A stretch of DNA of 64,000 bases from Bacteroidales bacterium (GCA_017509685.1 JAFWPA010000009.1:124001-188000); one strand, 5' to 3'. Numbered from the stretch's first letter, positions 1 through 10,037 are shown. A program made the numbers and translations. Notes: generated by a model from the letters alone, not told the origin.

Positions 1-1270
1 CCTTGGTTACGATGGCGTCGAAAGTCTTGGGGATATAGGCGCTCTTAAGGCCGTTCTGCCAGCCTTCCGGGTTGCCGATATCCGGGCCGCCCGCAAAGAC
101 CGTGTCACCCATGAGCAGGCTTCGGCCGCGCGCGGCAAAACCTTCCATGGTCCATTCCGTGGTGCCGTAAATGCTTTGTGTGGAAGCATAGCAGCCCAGG
201 AACATATAGTCGCAGTGGTCTGCATAACCATAATTGTGGTAGTCCGAATTGGCCCACTTGGAATACAGCTTATGCGTAAGGTAGCGCGGACTGGCCCAGT
301 TGACGCCGGAGGTGTAATAATCCGAATACCAGGCTCCCACATAAGCGCCGAATTTCACCTTGGGGTTCACCCCGTGTACGGCGTCGGCCGCCTTTACGAT
401 AAAGTCATGGATAATCTTGCAGCGGAAGGCCAGCCAGTCTTTCTGTTGGTCTCCCATACCAACCGGCAGCGTAGTGGACCCGGCGGGGAAAATGGGCCAG
501 CCGATGGGTTCTCCCCCGATGTACTCCGTGAACTTCGTCTTGGAGATATCGGAGAAATCGCTCTGAAGACCGCTGTCGTCGTAGCGGCAACGGTCCAGGA
601 TGATGCCGTCCACATCGTAGGCCGCCACTTCTTTCAGGAGAGAAAGGATGTATGCCTGGACGTCATCATTGGCGGGATTCAGGAAAACGGTTCCCTGTAC
701 GCCTTCGTAGTACGAACTGCGCAGGCCGTCGGCCGTGTTCTGGACGGTGGCCCAGGAAGCGGGGATCTTTCCGCTGAAGATGGGGCCTTCGCTCTCCAGG
801 CCATAGTAACCGCCGTAGCCACCCACAAAGGTGTTCAGGGAGGCGTGCACCTTAAGGCCTTCGGCATGGCCGATATCGATAAAGGCCTGCAGGTAATCCC
901 AAGTTGCTTCGCGGTAAACGAAGCCGTAGTGACTCCCCTGCCACGTTGCCAGACGGGTTGCGGGCGGGGCGACAGCCGAATTCCACAGCACGGTTGCCTC
1001 TGTTGGACGCACGTCAACAACCAGATCCGTAAAACCTATTTCGGCCAGCTGCTTTACTTCCTTTGCGATATAAGCCTTGTCATTGGCAAAATACGGAAAA
1101 TTGGCCGCAGCGTCAATCCACACATAGCGGGGGACTGCCTCCGGTATTACGGGATCCACGGGCACAGGCTCCGGACCCGGTCCCGGTTCGGGAGTCGGAT
1201 CCGGCTGTGCCGCAGGCGTACAGGCCCACAGCACCAGGCCAAGGAAAAGGTATGAGAAGTACTTTCTCAC
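1..1270 (-). CDS. GHL10-type glycosyl hydrolase-like lipoprotein (3' end outside window)
   Basis: About 423 codons are visible and the frame is still open at the window edge, so the C-terminus is missing. The start is a GTG whose G is the last base of the preceding TAG stop (TAGTG), which implies translational coupling to the phosphodiester glycosidase gene. The N-terminus is a lipoprotein signal (MRKYFSYLFLGLVLWAC, lipid Cys17) followed by a Pro/Glu-rich linker. The body has TIM-barrel features of the GHL10 family (PF02638): VWIDAAANF near the start, then GLKVHASLNTF and VDGIILDRCRYDD, where the family places acidic active-site residues. GHL10 proteins resemble GH10/GH13 barrels but mostly lack an assigned substrate. 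As the last visible gene of the PUL 1 operon it is likely a surface or periplasmic glycan hydrolase; the specific reaction is unknown. Confidence 0.82.
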   Translation of the reverse strand, partial: MRKYFSYLFLGLVLWACTPAAQPDPTPEPGPGPEPVPVDPVIPEAVPRYVWIDAAANFPYFANDKAYIAKEVKQLAEIGFTDLVVDVRPTEATVLWNSAVAPPATRLATWQGSHYGFVYREATWDYLQAFIDIGHAEGLKVHASLNTFVGGYGGYYGLESEGPIFSGKIPASWATVQNTADGLRSSYYEGVQGTVFLNPANDDVQAYILSLLKEVAAYDVDGIILDRCRYDDSGLQSDFSDISKTKFTEYIGGEPIGWPIFPAGSTTLPVGMGDQQKDWLAFRCKIIHDFIVKAADAVHGVNPKVKFGAYVGAWYSDYYTSGVNWASPRYLTHKLYSKWANSDYHNYGYADHCDYMFLGCYASTQSIYGTTEWTMEGFAARGRSLLMGDTVFAGGPDIGNPEGWQNGLKSAYIPKTFDAIVTK

Positions 1271-2286
1271 TACTTAATATAGATACAGCTGCCCACGGAA
1301 CGTTGCGCCCCGTCGGAGGGTTTGATGGTCTCCAGACCGTTTACAAGCAGGCAGGTTGAACCGCCGCCGTCCAGGTTGATGGCGTCCTTGCAGCCGAACT
1401 CCTTGAGAATGAGCGCCACATCTTCCGTGGAATAGCCCGGAACGCCTTCCGTCATATCCCGGCCTTCGCACACGAACAGCACCAGCAGGCCGGTATCGGT
1501 GACGCCGATGGCACTGCGCGGGGCGCGGCCCTCACAGTTGACGTCGTAGTCGCCGGGCAGGCACTCGAAGCGCCAGGTATTGCGCACCTCGCCGTTCTTG
1601 ACAAGGACGGGACCGGCGCCGATGGCCGTTTTGGCCTCAAACGCCTTGCCGCCGGCAGGGAAAGACTCCCCGGGGATGGCGGCAGGGGTGCTGCCATAGG
1701 AATTCTCGGACGGAGCCGGGTAAATGTAGTGGTGGTCCGTGTCGGCCCAGTAGGTCCACGACGCCTCGAAGGAACCGTCGGCGTGCTGCACGAAGGCCGC
1801 CTTGGTGGGATAATATATGGTAATCCAGTCCTCGGAGGCGTAATTGATGTTGGGGGAAAGCAGTTCACCGTTCTCCACAGCCAGGCTGGCCGGATAGTTG
1901 GTGCCGCTGTCCACATAGAAGTAGCCGCCGTTCATCACCAGCACCGGAGCGCCCTGCGCATTATACACGGCGGTGGGCGTCTTCAGAGCGTCTTCACTGC
2001 CCTGCAGGGTAGGATCCTTGATGCCCCAGACGTGCCAGGAGGCCTTGGCCAGGTCTACGGTAGCAATATAAGCCACGGCGGGTTTCCCCTTCAGCACTTC
2101 GGGAGAATGGTACAGGCGGATACCTTCCGGAAGCGTGCCGAAACTGCCGTCGGTAACCTCAACCCAAGGCTTGTCGTCGGCATCGGGGTCGTTCCAGGGC
2201 CATTCCTGCGGAAGGCCGTCTCCCTTCTGGGAACAGGCGCAGGCCGACGCCAACGCCACTATCGTCAGTAAGATCAGCTTTTTCAT
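1270..2286 (-). CDS. NAGPA-family phosphodiester glycosidase lipoprotein
   Basis: 338 residues with a lipoprotein-type signal peptide (Cys16 or Cys18 in LASACAC). The central region has VLVMNGGYFY and the C-terminal part has AINLDGGGST at about residues 302-311, the hallmark of PF09992, the family of mammalian N-acetylglucosamine-1-phosphodiester alpha-N-acetylglucosaminidase (uncovering enzyme). Characterised members cleave a sugar-1-phosphodiester bond; bacterial members are mostly uncharacterised. The start ATG overlaps the upstream DUF5018 stop by four bases (ATGA) and the stop overlaps the downstream GTG by one base, so all three are tightly coupled. Presence in a SusC/D operon suggests that it removes a phosphodiester-linked sugar from an imported or surface-bound glycan. 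Family is confident; substrate is inference. Confidence 0.9.
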   Translation of the reverse strand: MKKLILLTIVALASACACSQKGDGLPQEWPWNDPDADDKPWVEVTDGSFGTLPEGIRLYHSPEVLKGKPAVAYIATVDLAKASWHVWGIKDPTLQGSEDALKTPTAVYNAQGAPVLVMNGGYFYVDSGTNYPASLAVENGELLSPNINYASEDWITIYYPTKAAFVQHADGSFEASWTYWADTDHHYIYPAPSENSYGSTPAAIPGESFPAGGKAFEAKTAIGAGPVLVKNGEVRNTWRFECLPGDYDVNCEGRAPRSAIGVTDTGLLVLFVCEGRDMTEGVPGYSTEDVALILKEFGCKDAINLDGGGSTCLLVNGLETIKPSDGAQRSVGSCIYIK

Positions 2287-4019
2287 ATCTCAAAACAGTC
2301 TGCCACATAGGCACCCAGGGCCTGTGTGTGATGGTCATAATAGTAAACATACAGGCGGTATCCGTCGGCGGAAGGTACTAGCACCACATCTCCGGCTGCA
2401 CCCACCTCGGGATCCGTTGCACCCTTCTGGAAGATGCTGATGGAATCGTTGGCCAGCATCACCCGGGCCGATGAAGGATCCGTGACGTCGTAGAAATGCA
2501 GGCGGGGACGGATATCCCATTCCGGGAAATGGCTCACGGCGAACAGGGCCATATAGCGTGCACCGTTGAAGGTCTTCACATCCAGGCAGTTGGGATTCAC
2601 GGCCCAGTTGCCCACCAGCTCCACCCAGTTGTCCCGGTCCTTGCCGTCAAAGTAGTGGAGGATATAGCAGTCGTCGTTGCCGTGGGCCACACTGGGATCC
2701 GAATTCCCTTCATAGTAATCCACAAACCAGCCGTCCTTGTCGGGGGTCACGGAAGCGGGTACAACCGTCGCGAAGTTCACCGGAGCGGCGCCCCAGCCCA
2801 GTCCCAGCGGGGCGAAGTCCTTGGTGTACATACCTGTTACCGCACCGTTCTCCACCTTCAACCAGGCCATTTCGGCCGTGGTGGACACGCCGGCGATACC
2901 CTCGGCGGTGAACACGATGACAGCCTCCTTGGTAATGTCTCCCAGAACCTTCATCCGATGGCCAATGGGGAACATGCAAGGATTCACGAAGCTATGCCAG
3001 AGGGTAGGAGCCGTAGTGGGAGAATCCGTGGTCCAGATATTCACGGTCTCGGCTACCGCGCCGCCCTGGGCCACGTTGCACAGGAGTACGTGACCGGCGT
3101 CGTCATTGGTGATGGCGTCGGCTACCGCGGAACCCAGCACCATCTCTCCCTTCTTGGCGCCGGTGAAAGCGTCAACGATGAAAGGAGCGCGGCCTTCGCC
3201 AATGCCCACCAGGATCTGGGAGCCAATACCGGCCAGGGACACGTAGCAGAGGTTGGTGTAATCCGGCAGGCCCACCATGGAAACGGGATCCACGTTGCTG
3301 AGCAGGGCGATGGACGCTTCCCGCAGGCCGGAGGAGAGCAGGGTGGGAATACCCTGGGCAATCTGGTAGGTCTTGCTGTCGGTGCCGTTAGCCGCCGTCA
3401 CCGTAAGCGTAGCACCCGTATTCAGGTTGTACTTGGTCTTGGCGTCGTACTTCTTGCCGTTGATGCTGGTAATGGTGGCGTGCGGGGAGACCTGGCAGGT
3501 CACATGGACGGCCGAAAGGTCTTCCAGGTACGGGATGAGAATCTTGCTGTCGGCTTCATAAACGACGCCGGATGTCTTCACTTCCTCTACCATCAGGGAA
3601 AGCAGGGCGCAGGAAGCGGGCTTTACGCGTTTGCCCGTAATCTGGATTTCCCGGGATTTTCCCGTGGGATCCGTGAGGGTGAACGTGTTTACCTCCGTGA
3701 GATCCAGCACGCCCAGTTTGGGGGAAATGGTGAAATTCGGCTGCAGTTCGGCCTGCACGCGCAATTTCATCATATAGATGAGGGTCTCGTCATTGGACGA
3801 TTCCGGATAATAGTACGGGATGGGGATTTCCAACAGCGAGGCTTCGGGGTCCGTAATGGTGAAACGGGCCAGTTCCTGCCCGGCATAGGGTCCGTCCACC
3901 AGGATGGCCGTGAGGCTGGTGAGTCCCTGACGGTCGGCGCTGGACGGCACGTATTCCGGCTTGTGACAGGCCGAAAGGCCCACCACAATGGCTATCATTA
4001 TAGAGAGATACTTTTTCAT
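2283..4019 (-). CDS. DUF5018 domain surface lipoprotein
   Basis: 578 residues from MKKYLSIM. An upstream in-frame ATG at 4037 would overlap SusD; the chosen ATG sits one base after the SusD stop. Lipoprotein signal with LSAC, Cys18. The first roughly 190 residues match my recollection of DUF5018 (PF16410), a Bacteroidetes family found next to SusD, with Ig-like beta segments (LTSLTAILVDG, TFTLTDPTGKSREIQITG). The remainder has repeated blade-like segments (AFTGAKKGEMVLG, HVLLCNVAQG, HRMKVLGD, RYMALFAVSHF), compatible with a beta-propeller. Position directly after SusD is the usual slot of a surface glycan-binding protein, so glycan capture is the inferred role; no catalytic motif is visible. 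Confidence 0.78.
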   Translation of the reverse strand: MKKYLSIMIAIVVGLSACHKPEYVPSSADRQGLTSLTAILVDGPYAGQELARFTITDPEASLLEIPIPYYYPESSNDETLIYMMKLRVQAELQPNFTISPKLGVLDLTEVNTFTLTDPTGKSREIQITGKRVKPASCALLSLMVEEVKTSGVVYEADSKILIPYLEDLSAVHVTCQVSPHATITSINGKKYDAKTKYNLNTGATLTVTAANGTDSKTYQIAQGIPTLLSSGLREASIALLSNVDPVSMVGLPDYTNLCYVSLAGIGSQILVGIGEGRAPFIVDAFTGAKKGEMVLGSAVADAITNDDAGHVLLCNVAQGGAVAETVNIWTTDSPTTAPTLWHSFVNPCMFPIGHRMKVLGDITKEAVIVFTAEGIAGVSTTAEMAWLKVENGAVTGMYTKDFAPLGLGWGAAPVNFATVVPASVTPDKDGWFVDYYEGNSDPSVAHGNDDCYILHYFDGKDRDNWVELVGNWAVNPNCLDVKTFNGARYMALFAVSHFPEWDIRPRLHFYDVTDPSSARVMLANDSISIFQKGATDPEVGAAGDVVLVPSADGYRLYVYYYDHHTQALGAYVADCFEI

Positions 4020-4020
4020 A

Positions 4021-5661
4021 TTACTTCCACTCGTCATATTGGTCTACCAAAGCATTGGAACGGAGTTCGCTCTCCGGCATGGGGAGGATATACAGGCGCT
4101 CCGGGAAAGAGCGGTCCTTGTCGTCGATGGTCACGTAAGTGTACCGGAAGTGGTCGCCTTCCTTCTCTATCTTAAGACCGTGCTGCCTGTAGGCCGACAG
4201 GCCTTCGGGATAAGGCTTGGCAGCCACTTCCCAGCGGCGCAGGTCCCAGTAGCGCAAGCCTTCGAAGGCCAGTTCCACCTTACGCTCCTGCACGATGGCC
4301 TTCCACAGGGCGTCGCCGGATTTATCGGCGTAAGGGAGACCCACGCGGGTGCGGATGGCCCGCACGGCGGCATTGGCCCCCGCCAGGTCGTCGGTGCGGT
4401 AGCAGGCTTCGGCCTTGTTCAGCAGGACCTCGGCATAGCGGAGGAAGGTGAACGGCTGGCTGCTGCCGGAGGTATTCACGTTATAGCTTTCATCTACGTT
4501 CTTGCGCAGGTAATAACCGGTGACGGTCTTGCCCTTGGGCTCTTTGTCCGTCTTCCAGGTGGCCCAGCCGTCGGTTCCGCCCACGTAGGGTTCGATGGTG
4601 CGGCCCTTCCAGGGAGCGCCGTTATAGAGGATGGTGGCGGCAAAACGGGGTTCCAGCTGGTCGTACGGCGGCTCATTGGCGGTACTGCCGTGCCAGGCGT
4701 TCCAGGACGGGAAACCGCCGATGGCCAGTTCGTAACTCTCTACCAGATCCTGGGTGGGTACGCCGTAGGCGCCGCCCTTGGAGTCCTCGATGGCATAGTC
4801 GCCGCCGGGCGTATAGAAGAAGTTAAAGCTGTGGGTGATGCCGGTGCCCAGGTCGAAGGTGTACTGCAGGATGGCTTCCCGGTTGCCGGCTGCCAGGGAC
4901 TTGCCCCAGCCATCGGCATAATTGGGTTCCAGGGAGTAGCCCAGTTCCTTGACTTTGTCGGCCGCCGCGATGACGGCGGTCCAGCGCTTGGCGTAGAGCA
5001 TCGCGCGGGAAAGCATGCCGTAGGCCATGCCTTTGTCGATGCGGCCGTTCGCCGCCTCGGCGGCGGGCAGATTGGCTGCGGCGAAGTCCAGATCGGCCTG
5101 TACCATATCCCAGCCTTTCTCCTCGGTGGAGACAGCGATATCCTTGGTGATGGCCGTGAGGTCCTCGTCGTAGAGGATCACCTTCTTGTAGCGCTTGATA
5201 AGCTCGAAGTAGAAATAGCCTCTGAGGAAGCGCAGTTCCCCTTCCAGGCGGGTTTTGTCCTCGTCGGACATCTGGCCGTAAGCCTTGAGATAGCTGATGG
5301 CCTCGTTGGTTTCCCGGATGGCTACGTACAGGGAACCCCACATACCCAGATATACGTCCACGTAACCGGCCGTGAGGGTGGACCCGCCGTAGGAGAACTC
5401 GGACGGGATGTAGGCCATGCTGTTGTAATTGTAGGACGTATACTTCATCTCGTCCGTGAGGGCTTCGGTAAGGCCCATGGCGGTGGGTGAAGAATTGTAA
5501 CCCCAGATGTAGGAGTACAGGTGGTTCACGGAATATTCGGCATTGTGGGTGGTCTCCCACATGGTCTTGCTGGAAACCTGGTCCGTGGGGGTCAGGTCCA
5601 GCGCCTTGTTGCAGGAAACGGCTGCGATGCAGATGGCAATGATGGCAATGTACTTTTTCAT
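4021..5661 (-). CDS. SusD/RagB-family glycan-binding lipoprotein (PUL 1)
   Basis: 546 residues, lipoprotein signal MKKYIAIIAICIAAVSC with lipid Cys17. The N-terminal segment KALDLTPTDQVSSKTMWET is typical of SusD (usual start D-L-x-P with a following aromatic). TPR-like helices follow, and the C-terminal part has VQERKVELAFEGLRYWDLRRW, the family's conserved E(R)-x-E-L/F-x-x-E-G-x-R-x-x-D-x-x-R-W signature, and the end motif LYILPMPESELRSN. Length is normal. SusD forms a lid on SusC at the outer membrane and delivers oligosaccharide. It lies 16 nt downstream of SusC, an invariant pairing for the family. Substrate cannot be read from the sequence. Confidence 0.95.
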   Translation of the reverse strand: MKKYIAIIAICIAAVSCNKALDLTPTDQVSSKTMWETTHNAEYSVNHLYSYIWGYNSSPTAMGLTEALTDEMKYTSYNYNSMAYIPSEFSYGGSTLTAGYVDVYLGMWGSLYVAIRETNEAISYLKAYGQMSDEDKTRLEGELRFLRGYFYFELIKRYKKVILYDEDLTAITKDIAVSTEEKGWDMVQADLDFAAANLPAAEAANGRIDKGMAYGMLSRAMLYAKRWTAVIAAADKVKELGYSLEPNYADGWGKSLAAGNREAILQYTFDLGTGITHSFNFFYTPGGDYAIEDSKGGAYGVPTQDLVESYELAIGGFPSWNAWHGSTANEPPYDQLEPRFAATILYNGAPWKGRTIEPYVGGTDGWATWKTDKEPKGKTVTGYYLRKNVDESYNVNTSGSSQPFTFLRYAEVLLNKAEACYRTDDLAGANAAVRAIRTRVGLPYADKSGDALWKAIVQERKVELAFEGLRYWDLRRWEVAAKPYPEGLSAYRQHGLKIEKEGDHFRYTYVTIDDKDRSFPERLYILPMPESELRSNALVDQYDEWK

Positions 5662-5677
5662 AACCTTTCCTCCTTCT

Positions 5678-8600
5678 TTAGAATGTTACGGTTATGCCGC
5701 CCATCAGCAGGCGCTGCTGGGGATAATAACCATTGTTCACGCCGGGAGATTCGGGGTCGATGCCCTCCGGAAGCCCGTCAATGGTGAAGAGGTTCTGCCC
5801 TTCCACAAACACGCGGAAAGACTGCATGCCCAGGAAGGAGATCCACTTCTTGGGGAAAGTATAACCCAGCTGGGCGGTCTTGAGACGGATGTACTTGCCG
5901 TCCCGGATCCAGAAGGTGGAACTGAGGCCGTTGTCGCCGCCGTGGTTGGTCTTGGACAGGGTCAGGCGCGGATAGGTGCCGTTGGGATTGAACTCGCTGT
6001 AGGCGTTCTCTACCAGGAACAGCGGGGAATTGCCGCCTTCCTTGAAGGTCTGGGTCCAGATGGTGTTGTCGTCGTTGTCGTTATAATAAGTGCCCGTCAT
6101 GGAGACGTCAAACAGGGCGCCGCCGGTGAACTGGGCGTTGAAGTCGAAGCCCTTCCAGGACATGTTCACATTGAGGCCGAAGGTAAGTTCCGGACGGTTG
6201 CTGCGGCCGAAGAAGCCCTTGTCGTCCTCGTCAATCTTGCCGTCGCCGTTCAAGTCCACGTACCGGATGTCGCCGATGCTGGGACGGGTGCCATACCAGG
6301 AAGCCTGGTCAATCTCCTCCTCGGTCTTGAAGAGACCGTCGGCCTGCCAGCACATGATGCTGCCCACGGTGGTACCGGTCAGTTTCCGGTAATCCACGAT
6401 ATTGGGGTCGTCGTTGTACTTGAGCCAGCGGGTCTTGGAATAGGTGAGCGTACCGGTGACCTCATAGAAGAACGTATCCGATCCCAGCTGCACGCGGTTG
6501 CGGTGCCGCACCAGGATATCGATACCCTTGGCATCCAGCGAATTGCCGTTCACCCAGGTGGGATAATAGCCGCCCATGGAGGAAGGGAAACCGGTGCTCT
6601 GGTAAGTGAGCATGTCGTAGGTATAGTTGTAGAAACCGTCTATCTCCATGCCCAGGAGGCCGTTCCACAGGGAGAAGTCAACACCCACGTTCCAGCTTTG
6701 CGTTTTCTCCCAGGAGAGGTCCGTGTTGGGAATGCCGCTGGTATAGTAGGCGGGTACCACCTGCGTGGCGCCGCCCCGCTGTCCCAAGGCCACGTTGGAG
6801 TCCTTGGCATAGGTGCTGAGGAAGGCGTATTCGCTCACGCTGTCGTTACCCAGCAAGCCCACGCTGGCGCGGATTTTAAGGTCGTCCAGCCAGGTGACGT
6901 TCTTCATGAAATCTTCCTTGGAAAGACGCCAGCCCAGGGAAACGGAGGGGAAGAAACCCCAGCGGGTTTTGGCCATGCCGGCGAACTTGTAGGAGCCGTC
7001 GTAACGGCCGGTAACCTCGGCCAGATATTTCTCGGCGTAATCGTAGCGGCCGCGGAAGACGAAGCCGATACTGCGGGAAGCGCCGCTCCAGCCACTTACC
7101 GGCGAATTGGACGCCACACCGTTGGAGAGTTCCGGCAGGGAGTCGAAGGGCAGGTTCTCGGCATAGGCGGCCAGGCCGTTGCCCTTGTAGTCACGGTATT
7201 CGGCCAAGGCCATCAGGTCCAGATGATTCTTTCCGAACTGATTCTCGTAGTTGGCACTGGCCTGTCCCACAATCTGCTGGGAGAACGTGACACCTTCTCC
7301 CAGATTATTCACGTTGTTGCTGATATGCGGGTTGTCCGTACGCATCTGCCATACCCAGCCGTCGTCCGTGCGGACGCGCTGCATCATGGTATAGGGCGTA
7401 CTCATATTCTTGTTATAGCTCTCGCCGTAATCGAAGGATCCGGAGAGTTTGAGGCTGAGTCCCTTCACAAAAGGCACCCGCCAGATGAGGGAAGCGTTCA
7501 CGTCCACGCTGGCGCTGCGGGTATTCTTGTAACCGGACTGGTAAATGGCCGCCAGCGGGCTCACCAGGAAACTCTGGTTGTCCTGGACGGCGCCCGTGTA
7601 GTAACCGTCGTAGGTTTCCGGCAGGTAGGGGTGCATCTGCACCACCTGGCGGGCGATGGAGAACCAGCCCACTTCCGTGTAGCCGGAGTCCGAGCCGCCG
7701 GAGAGGAAGGCCGGGGTGTTGCGCTGTCCGTACACGCCCTGGATACCCACTTTGTAACCCAGGTGCTTGGACAGGTCTCCCTCGATGTTGGTACGGATGT
7801 TATAACGGCGGAAGGTGAAGCGGTCAATATTACCCTTCTGGTCCAGGATACCTACAGAAGTGAAGAAACGGGCCTTGTCCGTTCCGCCCTGGATGGTCAC
7901 ATTGTGCTTCTGGTTGATGCCGGTGCCGAAGACCTTGTCCACGTAATCCACATTGGCCCAGCCGTCGGTGCCGTTCCGCATGGCCTGGATATTCTTCTGG
8001 GTGAAGGCGGGAACGTATTCGGATACACTGGCGATTTCCCCGTTGGCCAGCTGGTCCATCATCTGGGCCACATTATAGTAGTAGGCAAACTGGGGACCGT
8101 TCATAAACTTGGGGAAGTTGGCATTCATAGACGCACCCACGGAGCCGTTGTAGGTGATGCGGGTATCTCCCTTCTCACCCTTGCGGGTGGTAATGATGAT
8201 CACACCGCCGGCGGCCTTGAGGCCGTAAACGGCCGCGGAAGCACCGTCCTTCAGCACGGAGATGCTCTCAATATCGGCCGGGTCTATGTCGTTGATGCTG
8301 TCTACGGGGAAGCCGTCCACCACATACGCCACGCCGTACACGGAGCCGCGGATGCGCAGCGAAGCCTGGTCCAGACCGGGTTCACCGGATTCCTGCACAG
8401 AGGAGATACCGGACAGCTTACCGGCCAGCACCTGGCTCACGTTGGTGGCCGGGGCCTTCAGGAGTTCGTCGCCCTTGATGGCCGATACGGCAGCCGTGAG
8501 GGTTTCCTTCTTGGCGGTACCGTAACCCACCACCACCACGTCTTCCAGGAAAAGGGTGTCTTCCCTGAGGGTGACGTTGATGGGGGTGCGGCCGTCGAAG

Positions 8601-8851
8601 GTGCGTTCTTCCGTGGACAGTCCCAGGCAGGAAAATTCGATGACATTCCCGCGGGAGGCCGTGAGCGAATACGTTCCGTCGGCCGCGGTCATGGTGCCGT
8701 TGGTGGTGCCTTTCACCAGCACCATCACGCCGGCCAGCGGGGCGCCGGACTCGTCCACCACCTTACCGCGCAGCGTAGCCTGTGCAAAAGCCGATTGCAC
8801 CAGCACCAGGCCAGCCGTGAGGGACAGTAATAATTTGATCAAATGCTTCAT
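5678..8851 (-). CDS. SusC/RagA TonB-dependent transporter (PUL 1)
   Basis: 1057 residues. The start at MKHLIK is chosen because it lies one base after the epimerase stop; an in-frame ATG at 8869 would overlap that gene and spoil the signal peptide. A type I signal ends near AFA/Q24. A carboxypeptidase-regulatory-like domain (about 26-105) is followed by the SusC segment EDVVVVGYGTAKKETLT, a plug domain with LRIRGSVYGVAYVVDGFPVD and VLKDGASAAVYGLKAAGGV, and a 22-strand-type barrel ending LLMGGITVTF. It imports oligosaccharides across the outer membrane using TonB energy. The N-terminal domain is not an STN domain, so this transporter does not itself signal to an anti-sigma factor, consistent with control by the neighbouring ROK protein. 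Confidence 0.96.
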   Translation of the reverse strand: MKHLIKLLLSLTAGLVLVQSAFAQATLRGKVVDESGAPLAGVMVLVKGTTNGTMTAADGTYSLTASRGNVIEFSCLGLSTEERTFDGRTPINVTLREDTLFLEDVVVVGYGTAKKETLTAAVSAIKGDELLKAPATNVSQVLAGKLSGISSVQESGEPGLDQASLRIRGSVYGVAYVVDGFPVDSINDIDPADIESISVLKDGASAAVYGLKAAGGVIIITTRKGEKGDTRITYNGSVGASMNANFPKFMNGPQFAYYYNVAQMMDQLANGEIASVSEYVPAFTQKNIQAMRNGTDGWANVDYVDKVFGTGINQKHNVTIQGGTDKARFFTSVGILDQKGNIDRFTFRRYNIRTNIEGDLSKHLGYKVGIQGVYGQRNTPAFLSGGSDSGYTEVGWFSIARQVVQMHPYLPETYDGYYTGAVQDNQSFLVSPLAAIYQSGYKNTRSASVDVNASLIWRVPFVKGLSLKLSGSFDYGESYNKNMSTPYTMMQRVRTDDGWVWQMRTDNPHISNNVNNLGEGVTFSQQIVGQASANYENQFGKNHLDLMALAEYRDYKGNGLAAYAENLPFDSLPELSNGVASNSPVSGWSGASRSIGFVFRGRYDYAEKYLAEVTGRYDGSYKFAGMAKTRWGFFPSVSLGWRLSKEDFMKNVTWLDDLKIRASVGLLGNDSVSEYAFLSTYAKDSNVALGQRGGATQVVPAYYTSGIPNTDLSWEKTQSWNVGVDFSLWNGLLGMEIDGFYNYTYDMLTYQSTGFPSSMGGYYPTWVNGNSLDAKGIDILVRHRNRVQLGSDTFFYEVTGTLTYSKTRWLKYNDDPNIVDYRKLTGTTVGSIMCWQADGLFKTEEEIDQASWYGTRPSIGDIRYVDLNGDGKIDEDDKGFFGRSNRPELTFGLNVNMSWKGFDFNAQFTGGALFDVSMTGTYYNDNDDNTIWTQTFKEGGNSPLFLVENAYSEFNPNGTYPRLTLSKTNHGGDNGLSSTFWIRDGKYIRLKTAQLGYTFPKKWISFLGMQSFRVFVEGQNLFTIDGLPEGIDPESPGVNNGYYPQQRLLMGGITVTF

Positions 8852-8852
8852 C

Positions 8853-10037
8853 TTATTGTTTGTCTGCAATTTCCTGTAAAATGGTACTGATCTGATAGAG
8901 CCCTCTGGGCACGTGGAAGCAGCCCTTCCATTTGCCGCCCTTGAGAGGCAGAAGCACTTCCCCGCGGCGGTTCAGGTAGCCGAACCACTCCGGGTACTGC
9001 GGATCCTTGAAGCGGGTCCAAAGGTAGTCGTCCAGTTTGAGGAACCATTCCAGGGCCTTTTCGTTGCCCGTGAGCTGGTAACCCTTGATCATGCAGATGG
9101 CGCTCTCTATATGCACCCACCACAGTTTCTGGTCCCATTCCAGTTCCTGGGTGGGATAGCCCTTGCGGTCCATGAAGTAGAAGATGCCGCCGTACTCCTT
9201 GTCCCAGCCGTAGTCAATCACGCGAAGGGCAATCTCCATGCTCTTGTCAATGATATCCTGCCGGTTCAGGCGCAGGCCCAGGTTCATCATGAACCACAGC
9301 GCCTCCAGGTCATGCCCGGGGTTGATGCGGCGGCCTTCGAAGCAGTCCACGAGGCTGCCGTCCGGGGCCAGGTTCTCCACCATCACGCCCAGGTCCGGCT
9401 GGTAGAATACGTCGAAGACTTCGTGCAGGGCTTCCTCGATGGTTTTGTCCAGCAGGGATTTGTCTTCGATGATGGGTTCTATCTCCAGCGCCATGTTGCA
9501 GATAATCATGGGCAGGGCGAAGTCCTTCATAGGACGCGTGCCGGGCACCGCCTTCAGCCATTTCCCCTTGGGGTTGGAGCGGCGGTCCAGGATGCGCTGG
9601 AAGGTCTTGCGGGCGATATCGGCATAATGCGCATCGCCGGTGGCCACCGCCAGCTGGGCGAACGCCATACAGGCGAAAGTATTGGAAAAGATGTTGTACG
9701 GGGCAATGATGGGTTTGCCTTCCCGGGTGAGGGAAAAGTAGAAGTCATAGTTGCCGTCGTGGCCGAACCTTTCCAGGAATTCGGCACCTTGCTTGGCGCA
9801 TGCCAGCCAGGCCTCGTTCTTCTCTACCTTATTATAAAGCATGGCGAACATCCAGACCTCACGACCCTGGAGCCACACAAACTTATCGGTGTCGAAGACG
9901 CTGCCGTCCCGGTTCAGGCAGGTGAAATAACCGCCGCACGCCAGGTCCTGGGATTTCTCCAGCCAGAAAGGAAGTACACTCTGGTACAGCTCCTTGCTGT
10001 AGCGCTGCGCCATTTGGTTAAAATCGGGCAAGTTCAT
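8853..10037 (-). CDS. AGE-family sugar 2-epimerase (N-acylglucosamine 2-epimerase-like)
   Basis: 394 residues without a signal peptide, so cytoplasmic. It is an (alpha/alpha)6-barrel of the AGE/renin-binding protein family. Visible landmarks are LQGREVWMFAMLYN with Arg59, PGHDLEALWF with His242, WWVHIESAICM, and CFHVPRGLY with His375; in characterised AGE enzymes an arginine and two histidines at these places perform deprotonation and reprotonation at C2. Characterised members interconvert GlcNAc and ManNAc, or glucose/mannose and cellobiose forms; which one applies here cannot be told from the sequence. First gene of the PUL 1 operon, read from the promoter at 10061-10091. No sialic-acid lyase or other nan gene is visible in the window. 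Confidence 0.88.
   Translation of the reverse strand: MNLPDFNQMAQRYSKELYQSVLPFWLEKSQDLACGGYFTCLNRDGSVFDTDKFVWLQGREVWMFAMLYNKVEKNEAWLACAKQGAEFLERFGHDGNYDFYFSLTREGKPIIAPYNIFSNTFACMAFAQLAVATGDAHYADIARKTFQRILDRRSNPKGKWLKAVPGTRPMKDFALPMIICNMALEIEPIIEDKSLLDKTIEEALHEVFDVFYQPDLGVMVENLAPDGSLVDCFEGRRINPGHDLEALWFMMNLGLRLNRQDIIDKSMEIALRVIDYGWDKEYGGIFYFMDRKGYPTQELEWDQKLWWVHIESAICMIKGYQLTGNEKALEWFLKLDDYLWTRFKDPQYPEWFGYLNRRGEVLLPLKGGKWKGCFHVPRGLYQISTILQEIADKQ

Noticed and set aside
5543..8830. A very long plus-strand open frame opposite the PUL 1 SusC gene
   Set aside because: It is the antisense of a convincing SusC; GC-rich codon bias keeps the opposite frame open. The translation has no domain or signal. 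The same holds for long antisense frames at 24069-26369, 41881-44427 and 46647-48788.
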